Positions 1 through 8,141 of a stretch of 15,629 nucleotides of DNA are shown here, in pieces. The stretch is from an uncultured Acetatifactor sp. (lineage in GTDB: Bacteria; Bacillota; Clostridia; Lachnospirales; Lachnospiraceae), in NCBI GenBank assembly GCA_910588225.1, contig CAJUQT010000042.1, positions 1 through 15,629 of the forward strand, given 5' to 3'. Under the pieces are notes generated by a model. That model was not told where the DNA came from. It was given only the letters and a program-made list of their open reading frames with translations, and searched no databases. The stretch's first letter is position 1, and every line of letters starts with the position of its first letter. Position numbers and translations under genes: made by a program.

Positions 1-93
1 ATCGTGGAAGCACACAGCGGGGCAATGAAAATGGAAAGTGCGCCACAGAGTGGATATAAGGCGGTTTTGACATTTCAGAAAGCAATTTCGTGA
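1..93 (+). CDS. Sensor histidine kinase, C-terminal end only
   Basis: The window opens inside an open frame that ends with TGA at 91-93 and gives 30 residues beginning IVEAHSGAMKMES. The pattern I-V-E-A-H-x-G-x-(M)-x-x-E-S followed by G and a hydrophobic strand is the usual end of a HATPase_c domain, just after the G2 box of a histidine kinase. Most of the gene lies outside the window, so its sensor type is unknown. It precedes a second two-component pair at 367-3781, so two signalling systems are adjacent. The family call rests on this short tail only; the reading frame itself is clear. Confidence 0.65.
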   Translation: MVEAHSGAMKMESAPQSGYKAVLTFQKAIS

Positions 94-366
94 AATTGCC
101 GGGCCATGTCCGTATTTGCTTGTTGGGATAGTCCCAAACTCTTATGCAGAACGGAGGCAACACCCGCATGAGCATGGCAGCCACGATAATATATTCTGTC
201 AAACCGATTAGAGAAAAATCTGCTCCAGCCTTCACACAGAACAATTTGCCGGCATCAGATATTTGTAAGAAATCTGTAAGAAACACCCCCGGAAAGTTGT
301 AAAAAAAGAAGGATATGATACATTCAGCTCGAAGGTAAAGTTCGGCGGCAGACGAAAGGAGACATC
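94..366 (+). other. Intergenic region with small inverted repeat and promoter of the response regulator
   Basis: There is no convincing gene here. A short perfect inverted repeat (TTGGGA-TAG-TCCCAA, 123-137) follows the kinase fragment but has no T-tract. A 52-codon frame from ATG 144 (with an internal ATG at 168 that has GGAGG about 10 bases upstream) ends at 302. It overlaps the regulatory repeats and has no recognisable protein features, so I do not call it a gene. The right half carries the direct repeat and -10 box described separately. Confidence 0.5.
264..319 (+). promoter_or_regulatory. Likely response-regulator binding repeat and -10 box
   Basis: TGTAAGAAA occurs at 264-272 and again at 275-283, an 11-bp period that places both half-sites on one DNA face, as OmpR-family dimers require. 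A good -10 box, TATGAT, lies at 314-319, but there is no convincing -35 at 16-18 bp upstream. That is what an activator-dependent promoter looks like. The response regulator starts at 367 with a ribosome site AAAGGAGA at 355-362. Autoregulation by that regulator is inferred; the repeats are seen directly. Confidence 0.5.
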
Positions 367-1077
367 ATGAGTGACTGCGTACTGGTTGTGGACGATGACA
401 GAGAGATTGTGAAAGCCATCAGCATTCTGCTGGAAGGAGAGGGATATGAAGTGCTGAAAGCTTATGATGGACTGCAGGCACTGGATATTCTTGCTTCCAG
501 GCAGGTCAGACTGGTGCTGATCGATGTGATGATGCCGAAGCTGGACGGCCTTTCGGCCCTGATGCGCATCCGTGAGAAGCAGAACATTCCCGTCATTGTC
601 CTGAGCGCCAAAAGCGAGGACTCCGACAAAGTGCTGGGCCTGTCCATGGGGGCAGATGACTATGTGGCGAAACCCTATAATCCTCAGGAGCTGGCAGCCC
701 GGGTGAAAAGCCAGCTTCGCAGATACACCTGCCTGGGGGATATCCATGCGGGGAACAGAACAGGTGAGATCAGAAATGGCCGTCTGCTGTACAGCACGGA
801 TGAAAAAATTCTCTATGCCGACGGAGAACCGGTGAAGCTGACTCCCACAGAGACGAAGATTGTGGAACTGTTCATGCGCAATCAGGGCCGTGTGTTCCCG
901 GCGGAGGAAATCTATCGCCGGGTGTGGGAGGAGGAAGCTTTCGCTTCGGAGAATACTGTCATGGTGCATATCAGGCGCATCCGTGAGAAGCTGGAACTGA
1001 ACCCGAAAGAGCCAGAATATATAAAGGTGGTGTGGGGCATTGGATACAAAATGGAAAAACAGGAAAAAGATTATTAG
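367..1077 (+). CDS. OmpR/PhoB-family response regulator
   Basis: This 236-residue protein is a DNA-binding response regulator. Residues about 4-118 form a receiver domain: acidic cluster D9-D11, phospho-acceptor D53 in IDVMMP, S80 in VIVLSAKS at the usual Thr/Ser switch position, and K102-P103. Residues about 137-230 form a winged helix, with LTPTETKIVELF, the recognition-helix region ENTVMVHIRRIREKLE, and the wing ending VVWGIGYKME. The length is normal for the family. The start at 367 is supported by AAAGGAGA seven bases upstream. The gene overlaps the histidine kinase start by 38 bases, which implies translational coupling and a cognate pair. The target genes are not evident beyond the possible autoregulatory repeat at 264-283. 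Confidence 0.93.
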   Translation: MSDCVLVVDDDREIVKAISILLEGEGYEVLKAYDGLQALDILASRQVRLVLIDVMMPKLDGLSALMRIREKQNIPVIVLSAKSEDSDKVLGLSMGADDYVAKPYNPQELAARVKSQLRRYTCLGDIHAGNRTGEIRNGRLLYSTDEKILYADGEPVKLTPTETKIVELFMRNQGRVFPAEEIYRRVWEEEAFASENTVMVHIRRIREKLELNPKEPEYIKVVWGIGYKMEKQEKDY

Positions 1078-3781
1078 TTTTTTGATTTTCGTTCTTGGCG
1101 TCAGTATGACACTGGGCGGTCTGACAGATATTCTGAGAACAAAGCCTTCCGGCGCGAAGCTCTGGCAGGTGGACAGGATACTGGAGGACGATTATCAACA
1201 GAACGTAAGATTCCGGGGCTATATTGCGAATCGTCTGGAAAATTTTCTGATTATGGCCACAGGAGGAAAGGGCCTGGGCGGTATATGGGGATATAACAAC
1301 GGCACCTATTACGGCGGCGGTTATGATGGAAGCTACTATTACGGTGACTTCCTTGAGGATTACTGGAACAGCTACTATGGTCCGCAGTCCACTGATGTGA
1401 GAGAATTGCAGGAAGAATTTTACACGGAAGAGGCATCGGGGCTGTCCGCATGGGAGCTGGAGGATTATCTGTACAGTCTGCGGGAAATGTGGGACAATTA
1501 TCTCTATATGCTGGATGAGCTGGAAGACATGGATTCGGAACAGAACAAATATTTTCAGGAGGAATTGAAGGACTATCGGGACAGTATAGAGGATTGCTGG
1601 GACAGTCTGGAAGAACTGCAAAACGACAGAGGCGGCTACGGCAGAGGAGAAATCAAGGAATTAACGGAAGAGCAGAAGAAGAAAATCGCGGATAAGTATC
1701 ATAACAATATCAAGGGAGATAAAAATCTGCTTTATACAATTGCTTATGACGGCAAGGTGCTGTACAGCAATTCCGATGCCCTGCCTGCAGACGGCAGCAT
1801 GAGTGCACCGGAAGGGTACAATTTTGTCCTGTATTTTGACGGAGAGAAGACGCGGATTCTCAAGGATGGAAAAGAGCTGGATGTTTATGGGGACGGTTTC
1901 TACCGGGACGACAATGACTGGTATGTTCCGGGATACAATAATTTTCAGGTTGACGAGACTGTGAAAAAGGCGGCGATCTGTATGGCGGTGGCAAAGGAAC
2001 CGGTTCTCTATATGGAGGGCTCCTATGGCAACGGGCAGTCAAAACAGTATGACAACGCGCTTTATTGGATGCATTATAATCTCCAGGCCAGACATGAACG
2101 GTTGACGACGGAATTTATGTGTCTGGGAGCAGGCGTTTTGCTTTTGATACTTGCATTCTTTACCAGGAAAAGCAGGCGGGAAGCGGCGGAAGGAATTGCA
2201 CGCTTTCAGTCGAAACTTTGGGTGGAGGCAAAAGCTGTGTTGCTTTTGGGAGTGTTGTATCTGCTTTATATGACGATTGTCATGTTCATTACTCGAAATT
2301 ATGGCTATGGATGGTGGCAGGAAGCGATTTATGCATATGAGTATGACGGCGGCTATGATATGATAGGCAGTCTGGGAATGGACATTCTGCGCAACGCGCC
2401 TTCTTTCGTCTGGATTATTTTGTTCTGGGGGATTTACCTGCTTGTCAATGATCTGCGGCATAACGGGAAGATATGGAAGAACAGCTTCATTGGAAAGATT
2501 ACCAGAAAGTTTTCCGCAAAAGAGCTGGGCCGTTCGCTGTCCCGGAAAATGGCACATCGTAATATACTGATTTTTGCCGCCGCATTGATTTATGGATTGG
2601 TGATGCTGGGAAGCATGATTTTTATAGGGATGGAAGCTTATGAAACAATCTGGCCGCTGCAGCTGCTGTGTATTTTGGCAACGATTTTCTTCCTGGTGCT
2701 GCAGTATATCATTGGCTCTAAAAGTATGGAGACGGCCAGAGATGTGGAGGCACTTTCAGGACGCATTTATGAAATCAGAAGCGGAAACTATGAGGAAGAT
2801 GGAAGGAAGCGGCGAAATAATGGCATCAAAGGCAATGCTGACAGCACCGAGGCCCGGAGAGCAGACGGTACGGGAAGCACAGATGCCGGATTGGGAATGA
2901 ATGAGCCAGGCAGTGCGGGTCGTTTTGCAGGCCGCGATCTGGAGGATGTCATGGACCAGCTGGAGGATATCCGCCACGGCATGGCGAAAGCTGTGGACGA
3001 ACAGATGAAGAGTGAGCGCATGAAGGTGGAACTGATTGCCAATGTGTCCCATGATATCAAGACTCCTCTGACTTCCATTATCAGTTATGTGGAATTCTTA
3101 AAGCAGGAGGAAGGCCTGCCGGAGCATGTGAAGGATTATGTAAAGATTCTGGATGAGAAATCTCAGCGGCTGAAAAATATGGTACAGGATGTCTTCGCAG
3201 TGAGTAAGGCGGCTTCCGGAGAATTGCCCATGCATATGGAGATGCTGGATTTCGGCAAGCTGCTGTGTCAGACACTGGCAGATATGGAAGAAGAAATTGA
3301 CGGCAGTCCGGTAACCTTCCGCACGGATATACCTAAGGAACCGGTGATGATTGTAGCTGACGGACAGAGGATGTATCGGGTGTTCCAGAACCTTTTCCAG
3401 AATGCCATCAAATATTCTCTGGCCGGGTCCCGAGTGTATGTGACGCTGAAAGAGGAAGGCCAGATGGCCATTGCCAGCGTCAAGAATACTTCTCAGAAGG
3501 AGCTTGACAGGGAAACAGAATTCACAGAGCGGTTTGTCAGGGGCGATCAGAGCCGGACGGACGGCGGAAGCGGACTGGGCCTTTCCATCGCCCAGAGCTT
3601 TACGGAAGCCTGTGGAGGGACCTTCCATTGGGAGACAGACGCGGATTTGTTTGTGGTGATTGTTTCTTTTGAGAAAACGGGCATGACGGAGGTAGTGAAT
3701 TATGGGATAGACACGGCCGAAGCCAAGGCAGCCGGCGCAGCAGGTATGGCCGGAGCCGATATGGCCGGGGAAATGGATTGA
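1040..3781 (+). CDS. Large multi-pass membrane sensor histidine kinase
   Basis: This 913-residue kinase is the likely partner of the upstream regulator. A membrane segment at 11-28 is followed by a long extracytoplasmic region (about 30-355) rich in Gly, Tyr and acidic residues, including a Gly/Tyr stretch at 80-114. Further membrane segments lie at roughly 357-374, 398-417, 454-470, 508-530 and 536-558. A linker of low-complexity polar sequence (580-630) leads to the HisKA domain (H671 in NVSHDIKTPLTS), an N box (QNLFQNAIKYS, N784 and N788) and a G2 box (GGSGLGLSI, 842-850). The canonical G1 motif DxGxG is not seen; VKNTS stands at that position. The C-terminus has an Ala/Gly/Met-rich tail (893-910). 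The start is a TTG at 1040, with AAGGTGG nine bases upstream; the nearby ATG at 1051 is in the regulator's frame. The next in-frame ATG (1106) would cut off most of the first membrane segment. Confidence 0.88.
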   Translation: MDTKWKNRKKIISFLIFVLGVSMTLGGLTDILRTKPSGAKLWQVDRILEDDYQQNVRFRGYIANRLENFLIMATGGKGLGGIWGYNNGTYYGGGYDGSYYYGDFLEDYWNSYYGPQSTDVRELQEEFYTEEASGLSAWELEDYLYSLREMWDNYLYMLDELEDMDSEQNKYFQEELKDYRDSIEDCWDSLEELQNDRGGYGRGEIKELTEEQKKKIADKYHNNIKGDKNLLYTIAYDGKVLYSNSDALPADGSMSAPEGYNFVLYFDGEKTRILKDGKELDVYGDGFYRDDNDWYVPGYNNFQVDETVKKAAICMAVAKEPVLYMEGSYGNGQSKQYDNALYWMHYNLQARHERLTTEFMCLGAGVLLLILAFFTRKSRREAAEGIARFQSKLWVEAKAVLLLGVLYLLYMTIVMFITRNYGYGWWQEAIYAYEYDGGYDMIGSLGMDILRNAPSFVWIILFWGIYLLVNDLRHNGKIWKNSFIGKITRKFSAKELGRSLSRKMAHRNILIFAAALIYGLVMLGSMIFIGMEAYETIWPLQLLCILATIFFLVLQYIIGSKSMETARDVEALSGRIYEIRSGNYEEDGRKRRNNGIKGNADSTEARRADGTGSTDAGLGMNEPGSAGRFAGRDLEDVMDQLEDIRHGMAKAVDEQMKSERMKVELIANVSHDIKTPLTSIISYVEFLKQEEGLPEHVKDYVKILDEKSQRLKNMVQDVFAVSKAASGELPMHMEMLDFGKLLCQTLADMEEEIDGSPVTFRTDIPKEPVMIVADGQRMYRVFQNLFQNAIKYSLAGSRVYVTLKEEGQMAIASVKNTSQKELDRETEFTERFVRGDQSRTDGGSGLGLSIAQSFTEACGGTFHWETDADLFVVIVSFEKTGMTEVVNYGIDTAEAKAAGAAGMAGADMAGEMD

Positions 3782-3808
3782 TGTAATATTTTATGCGGGC
3801 CTGCATAT

Positions 3809-3838
3809 AAAAGGGGCGCCCCGTTGAAAGGACGCCCC
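3809..3838 (-). terminator. Terminator between converging genes
   Basis: A 9-bp stem (3813-3821 with 3830-3838, one G-T wobble, otherwise GC pairs) encloses an 8-base loop. On the minus strand it is followed by TTTT (3812-3809), so it serves the minus-strand serine hydrolase that ends at 3863. On the plus strand the hairpin is the same but is followed by A-rich sequence, so termination of the kinase gene (end 3781) there would be weaker. Confidence 0.75.
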
Positions 3839-3862
3839 AAAAGGAAAAAAGATGTGGATGGC

Positions 3863-5059
3863 TTACAGACATCCGTAAGCGACAGCGCGCATACGGAGAT
3901 GGTGGTACTCCTCCAGATTCGGCTGAAGGTTGTGCATATAGACGATGGAGACGCCTTCCTCGGGGGATGATTCCGCCCAGGTTCCGGAGCCGCCTGTCCA
4001 TCCGAACTGACCGGGGAAGCCGTTGTGCTGACCGGCATATCTGTCCAGCAGCATACGCATTCCATAGCCATAGCCGTATCCGGCCAGGTAAGTGTTGTTG
4101 AAATCTCCTCCCAGCACTTCGGGAGTCAATGTATTGGTCCGCAGAAGGTCGATGGTCTTGCGGCCCATGAGCTTCACGCCGTTATAGGAACCGCCGTTTG
4201 CCAGCATCTGCATCAGTTTGGTATAATCCCGGCAGTTGGTGATAACCCGGGAGAACCCGGGAACGGTTCCCAGAGGACCTACGAATTTGGCCTCCCGCTC
4301 AGGCTCCGGAAGATAGAAAGGATCCGGATCTCCCAGGGATTTGCCGGGCTTTAAGTAGTAGTCTTTTACCAGACGGCTCTCCAGATCGCCGAACAGGAAA
4401 TTGGCTGAGCTGTCCATTCCCAGAGGCTCGAAGAGCATTTCCTTGATCACAAGCTCCGCCGCCTTGCCGCCGATGACCTCCAGCAGACCGGCCGTCAGCT
4501 CGCTGGCGAAGCCATACAGGAAGCGTGTCCCCGGCTCGAAGGCAAGGGGAACGCGGGAAGCGGCTCTGATCTGATCCCGGAGGGTAAAGTATCCCTTTGC
4601 CCTCAGCTCCTTCATCTCTTTAGCCATGGCCAGAGCGGTAGGATGTCGGACGGGCATGCCGCCGATAATCATTTCATAGGGAAGCCCGCAGGTCATGTTG
4701 AAGATATGCTTGACCAAAATCGGTTTCTCAACGGGAACAACCTCCAGAGAACCGTTGGGCATGGTAACCAGTTTGGTAGAATTCTTAAATTCCGGGAAGT
4801 ACTCGTACAGAGGATCCGTCATCAGGAATTTCCCCTGCTCATAGAGCATCATTGCCGTAGTATACATGGCAATCTTCGTCAGAGAGGCCTGACGGAACAC
4901 ATGATCGGCATTCAGTTTGACGCCGTTTTCCTTGTCGGCCCATCCGAAGTAATTTTCATAAAGGATTTCTCCCTTTCTGGCAATGACACAGCTGCAGTTT
5001 GGCAGTCCGTCATCTACATATTTCTGAAAAAGTCTGTCTAAATCTTTGAAATCAGCCAT
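3863..5059 (-). CDS. Beta-lactamase-fold serine hydrolase (class C-like/EstB-type), copy 1
   Basis: This is a 398-residue member of the beta-lactamase/D-alanyl carboxypeptidase-like serine hydrolases (COG1680 type). The nucleophile motif is S59-L-T-K62 (QASLTKI). TCGLPY near 123-128 and EPGTRFLYGF (Y182) correspond to the second motif, and GWTGGSGTW (W354-T355-G356-G357) stands at the KTG-like third motif. Many family members have Y-x-N or Y-S at the second motif; here it is Y-G-F. No signal peptide is visible, so it should be cytoplasmic, which argues for an esterase or amidase on an imported compound rather than a secreted beta-lactamase. The start at 5059 is chosen from GAAAGGA about 10 bases upstream and from alignment with the paralogue; the longer frame to 5200 lacks support. 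It is the last gene of the MATE-hydrolase-hydrolase cluster. Confidence 0.85.
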   Translation of the reverse strand: MADFKDLDRLFQKYVDDGLPNCSCVIARKGEILYENYFGWADKENGVKLNADHVFRQASLTKIAMYTTAMMLYEQGKFLMTDPLYEYFPEFKNSTKLVTMPNGSLEVVPVEKPILVKHIFNMTCGLPYEMIIGGMPVRHPTALAMAKEMKELRAKGYFTLRDQIRAASRVPLAFEPGTRFLYGFASELTAGLLEVIGGKAAELVIKEMLFEPLGMDSSANFLFGDLESRLVKDYYLKPGKSLGDPDPFYLPEPEREAKFVGPLGTVPGFSRVITNCRDYTKLMQMLANGGSYNGVKLMGRKTIDLLRTNTLTPEVLGGDFNNTYLAGYGYGYGMRMLLDRYAGQHNGFPGQFGWTGGSGTWAESSPEEGVSIVYMHNLQPNLEEYHHLRMRAVAYGCL

Positions 5060-5279
5060 TTTATATTGATTCCTTTCTGCAGTATGCGAAAATCTGTACA
5101 TGGTATCGCGCCCCAATCGTGTCTCCTGCGGGTTATGCGCATCATTCACAATGGAACTCCAATTTTCAGCCGTGCTGTCAATCATTCGGATATTCGGCAA
5201 TGACGCACACCATTCACCAGTGAAACCTGTGATTGCAGCGCGTTAACAGTTCTTCGCATGCAAGTCTGCACATATAAAT
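5060..5279 (-). other. Spacer between the two serine hydrolases
   Basis: This 220-base gap separates two co-oriented paralogues. No clear intrinsic terminator follows the upstream gene. A TTGACA on the minus strand (plus-strand TGTCAA at 5176-5181) could be a -35, but no good -10 lies at 16-18 bp. Several short palindromes are present, for example TGGAGTTCCA near 5152-5161 and TCACTGGTGA near 5215-5224. Read-through from the MATE promoter plus processing is as likely as a separate promoter. Confidence 0.35.
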
Positions 5280-6440
5280 TTATAATAGCCCGTAAGAAAT
5301 TGTGCGTACACGAGGATGGTAATACAGCTCACCGTTGGGTATCAGATTATGCATGTAAACGATGGAGAGACCTTCTTCCGGATCTGCCTCACACCAGGTC
5401 CCAAAACCGCCGGTCCAGCCGAAGGCGCCAAGGGAACCGTTGAGATTTCCGGCTGCTTTATCAATTAAGGTGCGGACACCATAGCCGTAACCGTAACCTG
5501 CCTCCGGGAAATCCTTTAACTGAATTTCGTCCAGGCCGTTTGCACGCATCAGATCGATGGTTCCGGCGCTCATGAGGCGTACGCCGTCGTATACGCCGCC
5601 GCAGGCCAGCATCTGCATGAGATGGGAATAATCCTCCACATTGGAGAAGAGTCGGGCCCAGCCGGCTTCGTTTTCCTCGCCGGGAAGATGCTTTTTGTCA
5701 AAAAAGGCAGGACCGGGAACATATTCTCCCTTTTCATTCAGGGCGTACAGAGAAACCATCCGCTCTTTTGCATCGCCGAAGAAGAGAGCGGCGGTATTCT
5801 CCATGCCCAGAGGATCAAACAGCAGTTCTTTCAGGGCGTCGTTCACCGGTTTGTCACAGACTTTCTCGATAATACCTGCAGCCAGTTCGCTGGAGAAACC
5901 ATACATCCAGTGGGAGCCGGGCTCACAGGCAAGAGGCGCTTGTGAAATGGCGGAAAGCTGTTCCTGCAGGGTGTAATGTCCTTTTTCCCACAGCGGATTC
6001 ATGCAGTCCTGCATTCCCCTGAGGGTAATATCTTCCGTGGGCGCCGCAGAATTGCAGTAAGGGAGACCGCATTTCATGGAAAGGGTATCCCGGACAGTGA
6101 TGACATTCTCGGTGGGGAGTATCTTCACATAACCATTGGGCTGACGCACATACTTTTTGCTGGTCTTCCACTCGGGAAGATAGCTGCCGATAGGATCACT
6201 CAAAAGGAATTCCCCCCGCTCATAGAGCATCATCATTGCCGTATAGAGCGGAATTTTGGACATAGACGCCAGACGGAAGAGGGAGTTCCTCGTCACAGGC
6301 GCTTTGGTATCCCGGTCAGCAACACCAAAATATCCCTCGTAAAGCGTGGTTCCTCTCTGCATGACTTTGAGGGAACAGCCAGGCAGTCCTTTTTCGACAA
6401 AACTTTCCAGAAGTCTGTCAATGTCTTTTACTGTTGCCAT
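5280..6440 (-). CDS. Beta-lactamase-fold serine hydrolase (class C-like/EstB-type), copy 2
   Basis: This 386-residue protein is clearly a paralogue of the neighbour at 3863-5059: same start pattern, same motif spacing and the same ending (SIVYMHNL..PN). The nucleophile motif is S59-M-S-K62 (LASMSKI), with KCGLPY near 123-128, EPGSHWMYGF (Y180) and GWTGGFGTW (W342-T343-G344-G345). The second motif again reads Y-G-F. No signal peptide is visible. The start at 6440 is supported by AGGAGG a few bases upstream and by the match to copy 1; the longer frame to 6482 would run into the structured repeat at 6480-6542. The pair arose by duplication, and the two copies may differ in substrate. Annotation as a resistance beta-lactamase is not justified from sequence alone. 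Confidence 0.85.
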   Translation of the reverse strand: MATVKDIDRLLESFVEKGLPGCSLKVMQRGTTLYEGYFGVADRDTKAPVTRNSLFRLASMSKIPLYTAMMMLYERGEFLLSDPIGSYLPEWKTSKKYVRQPNGYVKILPTENVITVRDTLSMKCGLPYCNSAAPTEDITLRGMQDCMNPLWEKGHYTLQEQLSAISQAPLACEPGSHWMYGFSSELAAGIIEKVCDKPVNDALKELLFDPLGMENTAALFFGDAKERMVSLYALNEKGEYVPGPAFFDKKHLPGEENEAGWARLFSNVEDYSHLMQMLACGGVYDGVRLMSAGTIDLMRANGLDEIQLKDFPEAGYGYGYGVRTLIDKAAGNLNGSLGAFGWTGGFGTWCEADPEEGLSIVYMHNLIPNGELYYHPRVRTISYGLL

Positions 6441-6479
6441 ATATGTACCTCCTAAATTAAGTTCCGTCTTAGAAACTTC

Positions 6480-6542
6480 CATGCCTCTCCCTGGGAGTAA
6501 TTTCCAGCTGCAAAGTGTGCATCTGTAAATTCTCCCGGCATG
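6480..6542 (-). repeat. Diverged copy of the structured hairpin repeat in the MATE-hydrolase spacer
   Basis: Read on the minus strand, this 63-base stretch matches the element at 15463-15526 in order and structure: CATGCC arm, GGGAG, AATTT.CAG, TGC, short loop, GCAGCTG, AAATT, CTCCC, and a closing GGCATG arm. The outer stem is TTCCATGCC/GGCATGGAA (6477-6485 with 6537-6545), which differs from the other copies on both sides yet still pairs. Similarity continues outside the hairpin: a GTC.TGAA-like lead-in on one side and GACGGAACTT (plus-strand complement near 6459-6468) on the other, reaching almost to the ribosome site of the hydrolase at 6440. It lies in the 119-base gap after the MATE stop, in the direction of transcription. 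Function unknown. Confidence 0.7.
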
Positions 6543-6559
6543 GAATTTTCACGACTGAT

Positions 6560-8038
6560 TCAAGCCGCCTTACTCTTAGCAGCATGCAGCAGGGGCAGCT
6601 GCTTCCACTGACCTGAACGGTAGCGGAAGGCAATGAGCGCGGAGCGCAGAATTTGGTCTGTTGTGATGGCAAGCCATGCGCCGGGCAGACCCAGATGGAA
6701 CCCATTGACTGCCAGGATGGCGAGACCGGGGCGGAGCAGAAGCACTGTAAAGAAAGTCAGCTTCGCCACAAATTTCGTATCTCCGGCGCCTCTCAGAGCA
6801 CCGGCCACGATAAACTGAGAAGACTGGAAGGGCTGGATAAAAGCCACAATCCAGAGAATTTCCACACAGATGGCGATACAGGCGGCATCCTCCGTGTAAA
6901 GTCCGGAAAGCGGAGCGCCGAAGAGAACGAAGGCCACACCCATGAGAATGGCCACCGTCATGCCGCAGCGCCTGCAGCGAGTGGTGTAAGCCTGGGCCAT
7001 GTCGGGTCTGCGTCTTCCGAGGCTCTGCCCCATGAGAGAGGTGGCAGAGATAGAGAATACCTGTCCGTTCATCATGGTGAGGGACTGAATGTTCATACAT
7101 ACCTGATGGGCGGCGAATTCCAGCGTCCCCAGGGATGCCACGGTTTTGGAGAAAATCAGAGAACCGATACGCATCATAAACTGCTCCAGTGCCGCCGGAA
7201 GGCCGATGGCGGCGATTTCCGATATTTCCTGACGCGAAGGACGGAAGTCATCCCGGAGACTCATATGTAAATAGCATTTCTTTTTGGATACTGCCACAAT
7301 GGCCAACGCACAGGCGAGAACCTGGCTGATTGCCGTAGCCAGAGAGGCTCCGGCCACTTCCATCCGGGGAAAGCCGTAATGTCCGTTGATCAGAAGATAA
7401 TTCAGAACAATATTACATAGATTTGCTGCGGAATTATAGTACATGGCCGTTTTGGAATCTCCGATTCCCCGCAGCACGGCGGTCAGGGTGGAAGTCATGG
7501 AGAAGAAGAGGAAACTGGCCATCTGTATCTGAAGATAAGCGGTGCCTGCATTCAGAATATCCGGGGTTTTCGCTCCCATGAAACTGACCAGAGGACGTGC
7601 CGTGAGCAATCCGATGAAAGAGAGCACGGCACCCATGAGCAGATTTACTGTTACGGCCTGACGGGCATACTTTTTTGCCGCATCCTGCTTTCCGGCACCT
7701 TTTGACTGGGCCACCAGAGCGGTGGCGCCCACGTTCATGGACATGACCATGGTCATCAGCAGAAACTTCGGCTGTGTGGTGAGTCCCACAGAAGTGATGG
7801 CCCAGGTACCCAGACCGCCAACCATCATCAGATCTACCATGGAGACCAGCGAAGAAAGCATCAGCTCCACACTGGCGGGAAGGGCGATCCGGAGAATGTC
7901 TTTATACACACTCCGGGAAGAGATTCCATCGGGAAGCGTGGAAGAGATTTTCTGAACCTTCAGGTCGTCATCCGTACCCGGTTCCAGCTGTTCCAGTATG
8001 AGCTTTTTTGCAGGTTTTCCTGTATTTGTTTTATCCAT
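6560..8038 (-). CDS. MATE-family multidrug/toxin efflux transporter
   Basis: This 492-residue integral membrane protein has the MATE pattern of about 12 hydrophobic segments in two repeats after a hydrophilic N-terminal leader of about 45 residues. The first repeat includes SSLVSMVDLMMVG followed by ITSVGLTTQP (62-90) and NVGATALVAQ (102-111). A later FIQPFQSSQFIVAGALRGAGDT block is typical of the second half. MATE proteins export cationic or amphipathic drugs and metabolites by Na+ or H+ exchange. The start at 8038 follows AGAAGGGA about 10 bases upstream; the longer frame to 8158 would swallow the promoter. A good promoter lies at 8106-8134. It heads a cluster with the two serine hydrolases, suggesting joint handling of a small compound. 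The substrate cannot be predicted. Confidence 0.93.
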   Translation of the reverse strand: MDKTNTGKPAKKLILEQLEPGTDDDLKVQKISSTLPDGISSRSVYKDILRIALPASVELMLSSLVSMVDLMMVGGLGTWAITSVGLTTQPKFLLMTMVMSMNVGATALVAQSKGAGKQDAAKKYARQAVTVNLLMGAVLSFIGLLTARPLVSFMGAKTPDILNAGTAYLQIQMASFLFFSMTSTLTAVLRGIGDSKTAMYYNSAANLCNIVLNYLLINGHYGFPRMEVAGASLATAISQVLACALAIVAVSKKKCYLHMSLRDDFRPSRQEISEIAAIGLPAALEQFMMRIGSLIFSKTVASLGTLEFAAHQVCMNIQSLTMMNGQVFSISATSLMGQSLGRRRPDMAQAYTTRCRRCGMTVAILMGVAFVLFGAPLSGLYTEDAACIAICVEILWIVAFIQPFQSSQFIVAGALRGAGDTKFVAKLTFFTVLLLRPGLAILAVNGFHLGLPGAWLAITTDQILRSALIAFRYRSGQWKQLPLLHAAKSKAA

Positions 8039-8105
8039 AAGTAAAATCCCTTCTGAGAAATAAAGCTCTGCCTTTCGACTCTCAAAAAACTTCCTGTTGC
8101 CTTGT

Positions 8106-8134
8106 ATCTTAACATGGGACAGAACATGTGTCAA
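8106..8134 (-). promoter_or_regulatory. Promoter of the MATE-hydrolase cluster
   Basis: On the minus strand TTGACA (8134-8129) is followed after exactly 17 bases by TAAGAT (8111-8106), a near-consensus sigma-A promoter. It sits about 70 bases upstream of the MATE start at 8038. The operator-like pair at 8142-8167 lies a few bases upstream of its -35. Confidence 0.75.
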
Positions 8135-8141
8135 CAGAAAA

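Noticed and set aside
144..302. Small 52-codon frame between the kinase fragment and the response regulator
   Set aside because: It overlaps the regulatory direct repeat, has no recognisable protein character, and only the internal ATG at 168 has a possible ribosome site.
232..969. Minus-strand open frame opposite the response regulator
   Set aside because: The plus strand encodes a complete receiver and winged-helix protein; the opposite frame has no recognisable features.
5060..5200. N-terminal extension of serine hydrolase copy 1
   Set aside because: The extension has no match in the paralogue and the ribosome site sits before 5059.
3863..6440. Antibiotic-resistance beta-lactamases
   Set aside because: The proteins lack signal peptides and have an atypical second motif; class C-like fold alone does not show beta-lactam hydrolysis.
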